From CAYUIG01 sp964444685 (GTDB lineage: Bacteria > Gemmatimonadota > Gemmatimonadetes > Longimicrobiales > RSA9): DNA of 64,000 bases. Both the position numbers and the translations under genes were made by a program. Location of the stretch: contig CAYUIG010000015.1 in assembly GCA_964444685.1 (NCBI GenBank), positions 5,317 to 69,316 of the forward strand. Direction: 5' to 3'. The notes beneath the pieces were generated by a model. It had not been told where the DNA came from, did no database searches, and was given only the letters and a program-made list of their open reading frames with translations. Position 1 is the first letter of the stretch. The number at the start of each line of letters is the position of its first letter. Of the stretch, positions 48,979-57,727 are shown piece by piece.

Positions 48979-51782
48979 GCGCCCTCCATCTCCAGGACCA
49001 CGGTGCGCTCGCCTTCGAGCGCGAACTGCACGGGCACGAGCGTGCGCGTGCCGAACGGACGGGATTCGAGCGACGCTTCCACGTCGTCGATCGTCGCCGA
49101 CCGCAGCCGCCCGGGCAGCGCAGGCTCCAGCACCACACGCGGCGGAACCGCGCCCGACGCCAGATCGATGCGGAAGATGTGGCGCGATCCGTCGCGACGA
49201 TAGTCCACATCAATGTGCGCGTCGCCGACGCGCAGATTTCGTACGCTGAAGCGGTCCCATTCACGCGGCGGCTGCGGCCGCAGACGGATCCTGTGCCGCG
49301 GCGCATCCGGTTCCACGCCCAGCATCCCGTAGACCAGCGGCGAGACCACCATCGCGGTCGACCACGCCTGATCCGGCGTCACGCCGATGCTCCTCGCCTC
49401 CTCGCCGTGCAGCACCTCCGGCCACGCGCCGGGCGCGTGCCGATGCATCAGCCGCACGTTCGAAAGCCAGTGCGCGAAGCCCTCGTCCGGACGGCCCGCG
49501 ATGAACTCGGCCCAGGAAACCCATCCCGTGTACAGCGGCCACACCGCGCCGCCGTGGTAGCTTTTCGGGTTGTAGCCCGGATCCGAACGCGCGCACATGC
49601 GGACGCCGTGCGGTGTGGTGAAGTCGTCGGTCCCGACGAGGTCGAGCCAGCTCTTTGCGCGATCCGCCTGCGCAACTCCGAGCAAAAGGGGAACCGCGTG
49701 TGTGGCGGTCGGGATCGTTTCCGGGGTCTGGAGTCTGGAGTCTGGGGTCTGGTCGTGTGCGAGCCGCAGCTTGTACGCCTGTTCTTCCTGTGACCAGAAG
49801 GCGTTCTCGAGCGCCGTACGGGTCTTCAACGCACGCGTCTTCAGTTCGAGAGCTTCGGGTGCGCCGATGGAATCGGCGGCGGTGGCGAGATCGCGCAGTG
49901 CGGCGGCCCAGATGCCGGCGTTGTAGTAAGTGACGCGGCCGCCGCCTAGGCGGCCGAACTCGATCCAGCCGTGACCGACGCGCGTGTTCTGGATGAGACC
50001 CTGTTCGTCGGCGGTGCTCAGGCAGAACGCGAGCGCATTCTGCACTGCGGGCCAGAGTTCGCGCAGGAATGCGACGTCTCCCGTCCACAGCAGGTGCTGC
50101 GCGGCGAGCAGCAGGAAGAGCGGTGTCGAGTCGGCGGCGTCGTAGTGCACGACGCCGCTCGTCGAGTGCTCGTGCAGGATCTTGCCGTCGGCGCCTTGGA
50201 GGCGGGCGAGGAACGTGAGCGTATCACGCGAGGCGTCGAAGTCTCCGGCAGCCAGTGATGCGAACGCCGTCCAGACCGCATCGCGGCCGAAGTGCCATGC
50301 GTATCCGGGGCGCGCCTCGTTCCAGCCGGGCCGCGAAGTCCAGTAGCCCGCGATGAGAGAGCGGCGTCCGGGCGGCGCTTCGACGACGTAACTGGCGAGG
50401 CGTGCCTTCGCCCATTCGATGGCAGCGTGCGCATCGGGGTCGGGACTGTCGATCGACAACCGGTCCTGTGCGTGCCTCGAAAGATCGGCTGCGCGCGCGC
50501 GGGCGAGCGATGATGCGGCATGGAGTGCGTCCAGGACGTCGTCGACGGGTGTGCCGTTCAGTGGCTGCGCCGCGATGAGGAGACGGACACGTTCGCCCAT
50601 GGCGCGCAGGCTGCAGCGGATGCGGCCGTTCTCGTCCGCGTCGATCGTCCACTCCGCTTCCGCACCGACACACTCGAATGCGACGTGTTCGCCGTCCTCG
50701 TTCGTGATCCGGATCCCGCGCCCGGTGCGCTCGGCGTGCAGCGCGCCCTGCACTCCCGCGTCATAGGGCCACATGAGTCGCATGTCCGTGGTCCATGACG
50801 CGTCGATGTGCGGCAGGCCTTCCCACTCGATGACCGCAGCGGGGAGATCGGCGGGCACGAAGATGCGTTCGCTTCCCGACCCGAAGCGCCGCTCGACCAT
50901 GAACGGCGAGACGGTCCACTCGTTCAGCGGCATCCCCGTGCGCAGCTCCGAGAGGATGCGCAGCGGATGCGCCCAGATCTCGCGTACGCCGTCGGCGCCC
51001 GTGCCGGCGGCGAAGGCGCGGCGGCCGGCGGTTGTGAAGGGTGCATCCGGAGGACCACCGGGCACCTGGAGTTTCGGCAGTCGGAGTGGTTCAGGCTCGG
51101 GGAGTCGGGAGTCGGGAGTCGGGGGTCGAGAGTCGAGCAACGGCGGGTGCAGTGCGGGCATGCGCCAGTGCATGCCGCTCATCGGGCGCGTCGCGTACTC
51201 GAGCGCGTTGCGCACGAGGCGCTCGAGCGTTGCGCGGAAGACCGGGTCGCCGGTGTCGAACGGGAGGTAGGCGCCGATGCAGAGGAGGCGCGGCGCGTCG
51301 TACTCCCAGATGGTGGCGCGGTCGGCCTGGATGTGGATGTGCGCGCGCTCGACCGCGACGATGCGGCCGGCGCGCGGCCAGTCGGGTGCGCGCCAGGTCA
51401 GGCTGAAGCGGCGCTCGCCTTCGGTCGGCCACCATGTAAACGCGCCGCCATGCAGTCCGTCGAGCAGCGGGTGGCCGCGATACGCGGCATGCCCGCGCAG
51501 CCGCGGCGTTTCGGTGAAGTCGTGGAAGTGGAGCTCGTCCTCGTCATCGCGCCAGGGCCGGTCCTCCACCAGCGGACCAATCGGCTCGATCCCGAGAAGT
51601 GTGGGCAGCGTAGTAGCACCGCGCGTGAGCAGGAGCGGCACGTCGCGCGGGAGATCGTCCGGTACGCGGTCGAGCGGTGCGCCCGCATCGATCCACACGA
51701 CGTCGTGCGCCGGCTGCTCGCGCTCGAGCCAGGCGCGCATGGCGGTCGAGACGGCATCGGGGTGGATCGTGAGGAACCGCAT
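48951..51782 (-). CDS. Amylo-alpha-1,6-glucosidase-like (alpha/alpha)6 glycoside hydrolase
   Basis: 943 residues without a signal peptide, so cytoplasmic. The N-terminal 200 residues are unlike known glycosidases (FHDFTETPRLRGHAAYRGHP). The catalytic (alpha/alpha)6 part begins near residue 460: PGWNEARPGYAWHFGRDAVW is the hallmark of GH15/63/133-type enzymes, followed by YYNAGIWAAALRDLA and SYHGGAVWPLYTGWVSWAEF. It should degrade imported oligosaccharide. Two heptad repeat tracts encode inserted DSRLPTP-like peptides at residues about 216-228 and 677-686. Confidence 0.84.
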   Translation of the reverse strand: MRFLTIHPDAVSTAMRAWLEREQPAHDVVWIDAGAPLDRVPDDLPRDVPLLLTRGATTLPTLLGIEPIGPLVEDRPWRDDEDELHFHDFTETPRLRGHAAYRGHPLLDGLHGGAFTWWPTEGERRFSLTWRAPDWPRAGRIVAVERAHIHIQADRATIWEYDAPRLLCIGAYLPFDTGDPVFRATLERLVRNALEYATRPMSGMHWRMPALHPPLLDSRPPTPDSRLPEPEPLRLPKLQVPGGPPDAPFTTAGRRAFAAGTGADGVREIWAHPLRILSELRTGMPLNEWTVSPFMVERRFGSGSERIFVPADLPAAVIEWEGLPHIDASWTTDMRLMWPYDAGVQGALHAERTGRGIRITNEDGEHVAFECVGAEAEWTIDADENGRIRCSLRAMGERVRLLIAAQPLNGTPVDDVLDALHAASSLARARAADLSRHAQDRLSIDSPDPDAHAAIEWAKARLASYVVEAPPGRRSLIAGYWTSRPGWNEARPGYAWHFGRDAVWTAFASLAAGDFDASRDTLTFLARLQGADGKILHEHSTSGVVHYDAADSTPLFLLLAAQHLLWTGDVAFLRELWPAVQNALAFCLSTADEQGLIQNTRVGHGWIEFGRLGGGRVTYYNAGIWAAALRDLATAADSIGAPEALELKTRALKTRTALENAFWSQEEQAYKLRLAHDQTPDSRLQTPETIPTATHAVPLLLGVAQADRAKSWLDLVGTDDFTTPHGVRMCARSDPGYNPKSYHGGAVWPLYTGWVSWAEFIAGRPDEGFAHWLSNVRLMHRHAPGAWPEVLHGEEARSIGVTPDQAWSTAMVVSPLVYGMLGVEPDAPRHRIRLRPQPPREWDRFSVRNLRVGDAHIDVDYRRDGSRHIFRIDLASGAVPPRVVLEPALPGRLRSATIDDVEASLESRPFGTRTLVPVQFALEGERTVVLEMEGAWPMSGSSG
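49725..49752. repeat. Heptad repeat inside glycosidase gene, four units
   Basis: GGTCTGG, AGTCTGG, AGTCTGG, GGTCTGG. Translated on the minus strand as QTPDSRLQTP, which looks unlike the surrounding enzyme. The frame stays open through it. Confidence 0.8.
51101..51135. repeat. Heptad repeat inside glycosidase gene, five units
   Basis: GGAGTCG three times, GGGGTCG, AGAGTCG. On the minus strand it gives DSRPPTPDSRLPEP, a proline-rich linker between the N-terminal domain and the next conserved block. Confidence 0.8.
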
Positions 51783-51785
51783 CGT

Positions 51786-53957
51786 TCAGAGCTGGACGCG
51801 CAGGACTTCCTCGCGCCCGCTTCGCCACGTGCGTGTGCCTTCGGTGACCGACACCTGGCGCGCGTCGATCGCGATGGTCAGTCGCGCACCGCGGAACGGA
51901 AGGCGCTCGAGTCGCATGTGCTCGATGTCGAGCGGCAGCGGATCGACGACGAAACCGTCGTCCGTCGGGCGAAAGCCGGCGGCCCAGCGGATCACGAGGT
52001 CGTCGAGGAACGCGTGCAGGTAATCGTCGAGGCCGCGGTAGTGCGCGGGGCGGCCGGTATGCGGCGAGTAGTGTTCGCACGACGTCGGGCGCGACGGATC
52101 GCCGTCGAGGCAGAGCATGCGCATCGTCTTCGCGATCAGCTCGGCGGCGCGCGGGCGCAATGAAGCATCGATCGCTGAAGTCACGCCGAGCGCCTCGATC
52201 ACGTGCGAGTTCGTCATCGGCCACACGCGGCCGTTCCATGGACAGAGCCGGCGCACACCACGCCAGCGGCCCTCGGCATCCGCGAGCGGATCGTCGAGTG
52301 CGGTGGACGGCACGGGGAACGCGGGCCAGAACCGCGCGGGGTCGAAGAGGTTCCGGTGCAGTCCGGGCAGGTGCTCGTCCGAGACGATGTCCGTCATGTA
52401 CGGATAGAAGCACACCGCCGCGGCCACACCGGTGCGCTGCCATGTGCGGGGATCGACATCGGAGAACATGCCGCGCTCGGTATCCCACATGCCCCGGCGC
52501 ACGGCGTCGCCGATCGCATCCGCGATCGCATCGTGTTCACGGGACTCCGCGCCGCGGCCGAGCGACGCCGCAATGCGCGCGAGGGCGCGCCGGAGCCGGT
52601 ACGTGTAGACCGTGATGTCGATGCCCTTGAGCCGCAGCTCGTAATCGAAGTGCTGCGCATCCGCACGATCGTCGACGGCGGTGTAGCGGCTCATATACTC
52701 CTGGCCGGTCTCGTACGGATCGCGCACGTCGTACAGGCCGCTGTTCTCGGCGTCGCGTTCACGCCGGAGATGATCTGCGTAACGCTTCAGCGGGCCGTAT
52801 GCCTCCTCGAGGAATCCGGGGTCGGGGTGCACTTCGTCGACGGCCAGGACCGACGCGCCCCAGTCGGCGAAGTATGACGCGGTCGGATGCTCGCCATCCG
52901 CGTACAGGATTCCGGGGAACGAGCCGTCGTCGCGTTGGCGGTCGAAGAAGTTGCGCAGCACACCGCGTGCGCGTGACGGATCCGGCAGCCAGCGCAGCTC
53001 GCGCGCGTGGCACCACGCGCTGTACGCGATGGCTGCGTGAAAGAAGCCGGTGCCTTCGGCGCAGCCCGGATACCCGTACCGTCCCGAAGCGGGGAGGAAG
53101 TTCAGACGCAGACTCGCGCGCCGGAAGGCGAACACGTTCTCGAGGAACGCGTCGTCGCACGCGAGCGCGGGTGCGTCCTCGAGGTAGGCGCGCCATGCGG
53201 CGCGCGCGGCCTCGACCGGGCGCGTGAACGTGTGCGCGTCGGAACCGAGTCGGAGCGCGATCGTGCACGCACCATCGAACGGCCGCGCTGCGGCGATACA
53301 GACGAGCCGCCGTCCCTGAGGCTCCGGATCGTCATCGATGGTGCGTGTGCCATCCGCGTGCAGCGGAAAGCCGAGGTCGGCGAACGGCGAGACGTCCCAG
53401 TCCGGCCGATTGGGTGCGTCGCGCCCCTGCTGCGTTTCCGCGATGCACGTGCGCACCGGACCGCCGTCGAACCCGAGTGCACATTCCAGCGGCAATGGAT
53501 CGGCGTTGTGCAGATGTCGCGCGCGTGCGGTCCACCGGACACCGTCCGGAGACGCTGCGCAGGTGGAACGGTCGACGTCGCCGGCTTCGAGCGCCGTCCA
53601 TGCGACGACGTGGAGCCCGCGCGCGCCGCTCGCGTCCAGCTCCGCGACGATGAGGCCGCCGGGGAGCAGGGCGCGGCGTTCGTGCACCGTGACCGGTCCC
53701 GCGCGCCATTCAGCAATCACGTCCGCGGGAGTTGCCGAGCGCTGGACGAGTCGGAGCGGGAGGGCGCGGCCCGTGTCATCGATGAGCGTCCACGTGAACG
53801 CGGGCCGCAGCTCGTGCATGAGCCACTGGACGCCGTCCCAGAAGCCGGGCCGGTCCAGCCAGAGCGGATGCCATGGGGCGAAGAGCAGGCCGTCGCCCGA
53901 ACCGATGGTGAATCGGTCCGGCCGGCGCAGGCGTTCGAGCGCGTCCGAAGCAGTCAC
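51786..53957 (-). CDS. Glycoside hydrolase of MGH1/GH63-like (alpha/alpha)6 fold
   Basis: 723 residues, no signal peptide. An N-terminal beta-sandwich (residues about 15-240, WTLIDDTGRALPLRLVQRSA) precedes an (alpha/alpha)6 barrel: GRYGYPGCAEGTGFFHAAIA, QRDDGSFPGILY, SRYTAVDDRADAQHFDYELR and CPWNGRVWPMTNSHVIEALG. The ending SCEHYSPHTGRPAHYRGLDD resembles trehalase/GH63 and mannosylglycerate hydrolase enzymes. It lies 3 bases upstream of the second glycosidase and heads the glycosidase-ATPase operon. Confidence 0.82.
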   Translation of the reverse strand: MTASDALERLRRPDRFTIGSGDGLLFAPWHPLWLDRPGFWDGVQWLMHELRPAFTWTLIDDTGRALPLRLVQRSATPADVIAEWRAGPVTVHERRALLPGGLIVAELDASGARGLHVVAWTALEAGDVDRSTCAASPDGVRWTARARHLHNADPLPLECALGFDGGPVRTCIAETQQGRDAPNRPDWDVSPFADLGFPLHADGTRTIDDDPEPQGRRLVCIAAARPFDGACTIALRLGSDAHTFTRPVEAARAAWRAYLEDAPALACDDAFLENVFAFRRASLRLNFLPASGRYGYPGCAEGTGFFHAAIAYSAWCHARELRWLPDPSRARGVLRNFFDRQRDDGSFPGILYADGEHPTASYFADWGASVLAVDEVHPDPGFLEEAYGPLKRYADHLRRERDAENSGLYDVRDPYETGQEYMSRYTAVDDRADAQHFDYELRLKGIDITVYTYRLRRALARIAASLGRGAESREHDAIADAIGDAVRRGMWDTERGMFSDVDPRTWQRTGVAAAVCFYPYMTDIVSDEHLPGLHRNLFDPARFWPAFPVPSTALDDPLADAEGRWRGVRRLCPWNGRVWPMTNSHVIEALGVTSAIDASLRPRAAELIAKTMRMLCLDGDPSRPTSCEHYSPHTGRPAHYRGLDDYLHAFLDDLVIRWAAGFRPTDDGFVVDPLPLDIEHMRLERLPFRGARLTIAIDARQVSVTEGTRTWRSGREEVLRVQL

Positions 53958-54064
53958 ACGCAGAGGATGCCGCGGGCGGGCGCGTCATGCAAACCCGGCT
54001 TGCGGCGGGGGTGACGGCCGATAGCTTCAGCGCGCACACAACCTACTCATTCCGCGAGGGCGCC

Positions 54065-54460
54065 ATGCGAAGCCGTGGGATCGTCCTGCTCCTGCCGTTG
54101 CTGGCCGGCTGTTACCACGCCGTAGTCGAGACGGGCCGCCAGCCGTCCGACGTCGTGATCGAGAACAAGTGGGCTTCGTCGTTCGTCCACGGTCTCGTGC
54201 CGCCCGACGTCGTGAACGTGGCGAGCCAGTGCCCGAACGGCGTCGCGCGCGTGGAAACGCGCCTGTCCTTCCTGAATATGCTCGTAACGGGGCTCACCTT
54301 CGGCATCTACTCGCCGATGGAGATCACCGTGACGTGCGCGGCCGGCGGAGCGCCGGCGCCCGAAGCGACCGCACGCGACGACGCGGCCGAGCGGCTGCAG
54401 GCTGCGATCGAACGCGCCGTGGAAACGCGCGAGCCGGTGCTCGTGCGGTTGGCCGACTGA
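54065..54460 (+). CDS. Bor-like lipoprotein
   Basis: 131 residues from ATG 54065. Signal and lipobox LLLPLLAGCYHAV. The mature part VVETGRQPSDVVIENKWASS, VHGLVPPDVVNVASQCPNGV and LNMLVTGLTFGIYSPMEI matches the Bor/Iss family, outer-membrane lipoproteins first known from phage lambda that confer serum resistance in E. coli. In soil bacteria the role is unknown. It is followed by DUF1207 after 2 bases. Confidence 0.83.
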   Translation: MRSRGIVLLLPLLAGCYHAVVETGRQPSDVVIENKWASSFVHGLVPPDVVNVASQCPNGVARVETRLSFLNMLVTGLTFGIYSPMEITVTCAAGGAPAPEATARDDAAERLQAAIERAVETREPVLVRLAD

Positions 54461-54462
54461 GG

Positions 54463-55317
54463 ATGATGGGAGCGCGGCGCTGCGCCGCGGCGTGCGCCGC
54501 GCTCCTGCTTCTTTCTGCGCCCGCAGCAGCGCAGTTCCTTCCCGACACCCGCTGGTTCGAGCCGCCGCTCGCCGATCCGGGCGAACCGCGTTTCGCCGGC
54601 GGACTCGTGCGCACCGACCTGCTCACGCAGCGCGGGCCGGAGCGGCCGCCGTTCCAGCTCGACGCGGGCCGCGAGGTACAGGCGGCCGTTTCGCTGGGGG
54701 CTACGCTGCCGCTATGGGAGGCGACGCGGTGGGATGGCGGCGGCGTCGTCGTCGCAGGGCAGGGCGGCGTGTCCGCGCGCTTCCGCATCGAGCTGCCCAG
54801 CCGCGACGACCTCGCCCAGGACTGGATCGTCGCCATGCCCGTCGAGGTCCGGCATCACGACTGGTCTGGACGCGCGCGCATCGGACACCGCAGTGCACAC
54901 CTCGGCGACGAGTTCATCGGCGAGACATCCGCAAAACGCATCGAGTTCGGCTACGAGTTCCTCGAGCTGCTCGTGGCACGGCAGTTCGCATGGGCGCGCG
55001 TCTACGGCGGCGGGTCGTGGATCTTCCGGTCCAACACGGACAGCGAAGCCGTACTGCTCGACGCGGATCGAAGCGACCGCGGCATGCTTCAGGCGGGATT
55101 CGAGCTGTCCGAGGGCGTGAGTGTCGTCGCGGTGGACTGGCAGGCGGCGGAGCGAAGCGCGTGGCGCAGCAGAATTGCCGCGGCCGCAGGTGTGCGGTTC
55201 TCACGAGGCGCGCGGTCCATCTCGTTCCTGCTGCGGCTGCACGAGGGACCCTCCGACATCGGCCAGTTCTTCGCGACCGACGAGAGCTGGTGGGGCATCG
55301 AGGGCATCATCCGCTGA
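54463..55317 (+). CDS. DUF1207 exported protein
   Basis: 284 residues from ATG 54463 (or ATG 54466), with a signal peptide (RRCAAACAALLLLSAPAAA). FLPDTRWFEPPLADPGEPRF, SLGATLPLWEATRWDGGGVV, VEVRHHDWSGRARIGHRSAH with LGDEF are DUF1207 hallmarks, and the C-terminal GQFFATDESWWGIEGIIR ends a beta-barrel-like chain. Family function is unknown; probably an outer-membrane protein. Confidence 0.84.
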   Translation: MMGARRCAAACAALLLLSAPAAAQFLPDTRWFEPPLADPGEPRFAGGLVRTDLLTQRGPERPPFQLDAGREVQAAVSLGATLPLWEATRWDGGGVVVAGQGGVSARFRIELPSRDDLAQDWIVAMPVEVRHHDWSGRARIGHRSAHLGDEFIGETSAKRIEFGYEFLELLVARQFAWARVYGGGSWIFRSNTDSEAVLLDADRSDRGMLQAGFELSEGVSVVAVDWQAAERSAWRSRIAAAAGVRFSRGARSISFLLRLHEGPSDIGQFFATDESWWGIEGIIR

Positions 55318-55397
55318 ACTCCGGATCAACGACCTGGCCGATGCTCCAGCCAGGACTCGCTGCGGCCACGAGGAGAGAGCGGCCAGCATCCGCATGA

Positions 55398-55901
55398 TCA
55401 GCGGAGCCGGCCTATGACCGTCGCCGCGAGCTCACGCGACTGTTCGGGCGTGATGTCGCCGCCGACGGTGAAGAAGACGCTGTCGCTGCGCACGTGCAAC
55501 GTGGTGAGATCGGGGGCCCACAGCGCCTCGTCGCCGACACCGGAGACGGGCTCCGTGGGGACTCCGGCTTCCTCCATGCGGCGTGCATTGTCGAACGCAG
55601 CGCCGGCGCTCTGAAGGCCGACGGTGACCACAAGCACCGCGACACCCTGACCGCGGGGCGCGACGTAACGACACGTCGCCATCCAGTCGTTGTTGGCCTC
55701 CGGCGGCCGCTCCGATTCCGCTGGGGCGCCGATGGCCGCTTCCGCATCCGCCGTCGTGATGAGCTCGCAGGGGTCGTGCTCGACCTCGGCTGCGGCTTCC
55801 GTCGCCGCGGGAGCGGTGTCATCGGCGGGCGGCGCATCGGCACCGCACGCGATGAAGATCGGGACGAGGATGATCGAGACGGAAAGGCGCACAGGTCTCA
55901 T
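55398..55901 (-). CDS. Exported lipoprotein, DUF3558-like
   Basis: 167 residues with signal and lipobox (LVPIFIACGAD), an Ala/Thr-rich linker, then CELITTADAEAAIGAPAESE and MATCRYVAPRGQGVAVLVVT with a conserved Cys pair. VGDEALWAPDLTTLHVRSDS and ELAATVIGRLR match the C-terminal half of DUF3558-like lipoproteins of Actinobacteria. Role unknown. It follows the amidohydrolase gene at 24 bases. Confidence 0.72.
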   Translation of the reverse strand: MRPVRLSVSIILVPIFIACGADAPPADDTAPAATEAAAEVEHDPCELITTADAEAAIGAPAESERPPEANNDWMATCRYVAPRGQGVAVLVVTVGLQSAGAAFDNARRMEEAGVPTEPVSGVGDEALWAPDLTTLHVRSDSVFFTVGGDITPEQSRELAATVIGRLR

Positions 55902-55925
55902 GTCGTCCTCCGTATTGTGAAGGCG

Positions 55926-57659
55926 CTATTGCTGACGGCGATACCGAATCTCACCGCCAACGATCGTGTAATCCACTTCCGTCGTCAGGATCTCATCGTC
56001 GGGGACGGTCAGGATGTCCTTCGACAGCACGGTCACGTCCGCCAGCTTGCCCGGCTCGAGCGTGCCCTTGAGCTGATCCTCGAACGCGGCGTATGCGGCC
56101 CACTGCGTGTACGAACGGAGTGCTTCCTCACGCGTCATGCGCTGCTCGGGATAGAAGGTGTTTCCATCGGTCATGAGGCGGGTGACGCTGGCGTGATAGC
56201 TGACGAGCGGGTCGATGGCCTCGACCGGCACGTCGGTGCCGTTGGCGATGATCGCGCCGGAGTCGATCAGGTCGCGCCACATGTACGCGCCCGTGCGCGC
56301 GCGCTCCTCGCCCAGGCGGCGCAGCACCCACGGTCCGTCGGATGTGCCGTGGATGCCCTGCATCGCGGCGATCACGCCCAGCTCGGCGAAGCGCCTGATG
56401 TCATCGGGATGCAGATGCTGTGCGTGTTCGATGCGCCAGCGCAGGTCCACCTTGTCCGGGTTCGCCTCGAACGTGCGCTGGTAGATGTCGAGCACTTCGC
56501 GGTTGGCGCGGTCGCCGATCGCGTGCGTGTTCACCTGGAAGCCATGCTTGATGGCCACCTGCGCGGTGCGCTCGATGTCCGCGGGATCTTCGAGATTCAG
56601 TCCGCTCGACTCGGGCAGGTCCTCGTACGGTGCGAGCAGCCATGCGCCGTGCGGACCGAGTGCGCCGTCGATCTGTCGCTTGATCGAGCGTACGGTGAGG
56701 AAGTCGTTGCCCTCGATGGGCATGAAGTACTCGGGCAGGCGCTGGTCCATCTCCGTATTGGACTCGCCGCGCACCATCACGTACAGGCGGACCGGCAGTG
56801 CACGTTCGGCCTCGAGCTGCTTGAAGAAGTCGATCGTCTCGAAGCTCGAGCCAGCATCCTGAAAACTCGTGACGCCCTTCGACAGCGCTTCCTCTCCGGC
56901 GAGGCGCACCTGCTCGCGCAGCTCGGCCTCGCGATCTGCTGCCGTGCGCGTCGAATCGGCAGCCGACATGACGCGGCCCACGATGCGCTGCGCGGTCTCG
57001 CGCAGCAGCCCGGTCGGCGCACCATTCGCGTCGTGCACGATCTCGCCGCCATCGGGGTCGGGCGTCGAGGCCGTGATCCCTGCGAGCTCCAGCGCCTTCG
57101 CATTGGCGAACGCGGCGTGGCCACTGGCATGCGTCAGCAGCACCGGGTGCTCCGGCGTGACCGCGGAGAGCGACTGGTGCGTGGGCACGCCGTCGACCGC
57201 GCCTTCCGGCACACTCGACCACTTCTCCTGGTGCCAGCCGCGCCCGACGATCCACGCGCCCGGCGGCGCCTCGACGGCGGCGGCGCCGACCATCGCCACG
57301 ATGTCGTTCCAGTCGGTGGCAGTGGTGAGGTCGAGGATCATCTTCGAGCGGCCGAGGCTGAGGAAGTGGCCGTGGCCCTCGATGAAGCCGGGGATCGCGA
57401 GACGACCCGCGAGATCGATGACTTCGGTGGAGTCGCCGATGTACGCGGAGATCTCGTCGTCGCTGCCGACCGCCACGACGAAGCCGCCGCTCATCGCGAT
57501 TGCGGTACCTTCGGGCACGGAGTCGGAGAGTGTCACGACCCGCCCGTTGCGCAGCACGAGGTCGGCGGGCTCCGCGCTGGGCGCATCGGAGGCACAGGCA
57601 GCGGCGAACGGAAGTGCGGCGAGCAGCAGCGCGGCCGCGCGGCGGACGAAGCGGTGCAT
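55926..57659 (-). CDS. YtcJ-type amidohydrolase, exported lipoprotein
   Basis: 577 residues with signal and lipobox (LLAALPFAAACASDA). Amidohydrolase-3 motifs: IPGFIEGHGHFLSLGRSKMI (metal-binding HxH), LTHASGHAAFANAKALELAG, NTHAIGDRANREVLDIYQ, RIEHAQHLHPDDIRRFAEL and GTDVPVEAIDPLVSYHAS. Distinct from the 16698-18410 member, with which it shares only the family pattern. Substrate unknown. The ending is the usual EVDYTIVGGEIRYR. Confidence 0.9.
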   Translation of the reverse strand: MHRFVRRAAALLLAALPFAAACASDAPSAEPADLVLRNGRVVTLSDSVPEGTAIAMSGGFVVAVGSDDEISAYIGDSTEVIDLAGRLAIPGFIEGHGHFLSLGRSKMILDLTTATDWNDIVAMVGAAAVEAPPGAWIVGRGWHQEKWSSVPEGAVDGVPTHQSLSAVTPEHPVLLTHASGHAAFANAKALELAGITASTPDPDGGEIVHDANGAPTGLLRETAQRIVGRVMSAADSTRTAADREAELREQVRLAGEEALSKGVTSFQDAGSSFETIDFFKQLEAERALPVRLYVMVRGESNTEMDQRLPEYFMPIEGNDFLTVRSIKRQIDGALGPHGAWLLAPYEDLPESSGLNLEDPADIERTAQVAIKHGFQVNTHAIGDRANREVLDIYQRTFEANPDKVDLRWRIEHAQHLHPDDIRRFAELGVIAAMQGIHGTSDGPWVLRRLGEERARTGAYMWRDLIDSGAIIANGTDVPVEAIDPLVSYHASVTRLMTDGNTFYPEQRMTREEALRSYTQWAAYAAFEDQLKGTLEPGKLADVTVLSKDILTVPDDEILTTEVDYTIVGGEIRYRRQQ

Positions 57660-57727
57660 CGGACTCTCCGGTGTTCTGTCGGGACCAGGCCCGGATAGTG
57701 GTGCGGTGCCGCGTCCCGCGCCAGAGG

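Noticed and set aside
54065..54460. Prophage remnant because of the Bor-like lipoprotein
   Set aside because: No other phage gene or att-like repeat is near, and Bor-like proteins occur widely outside phages.
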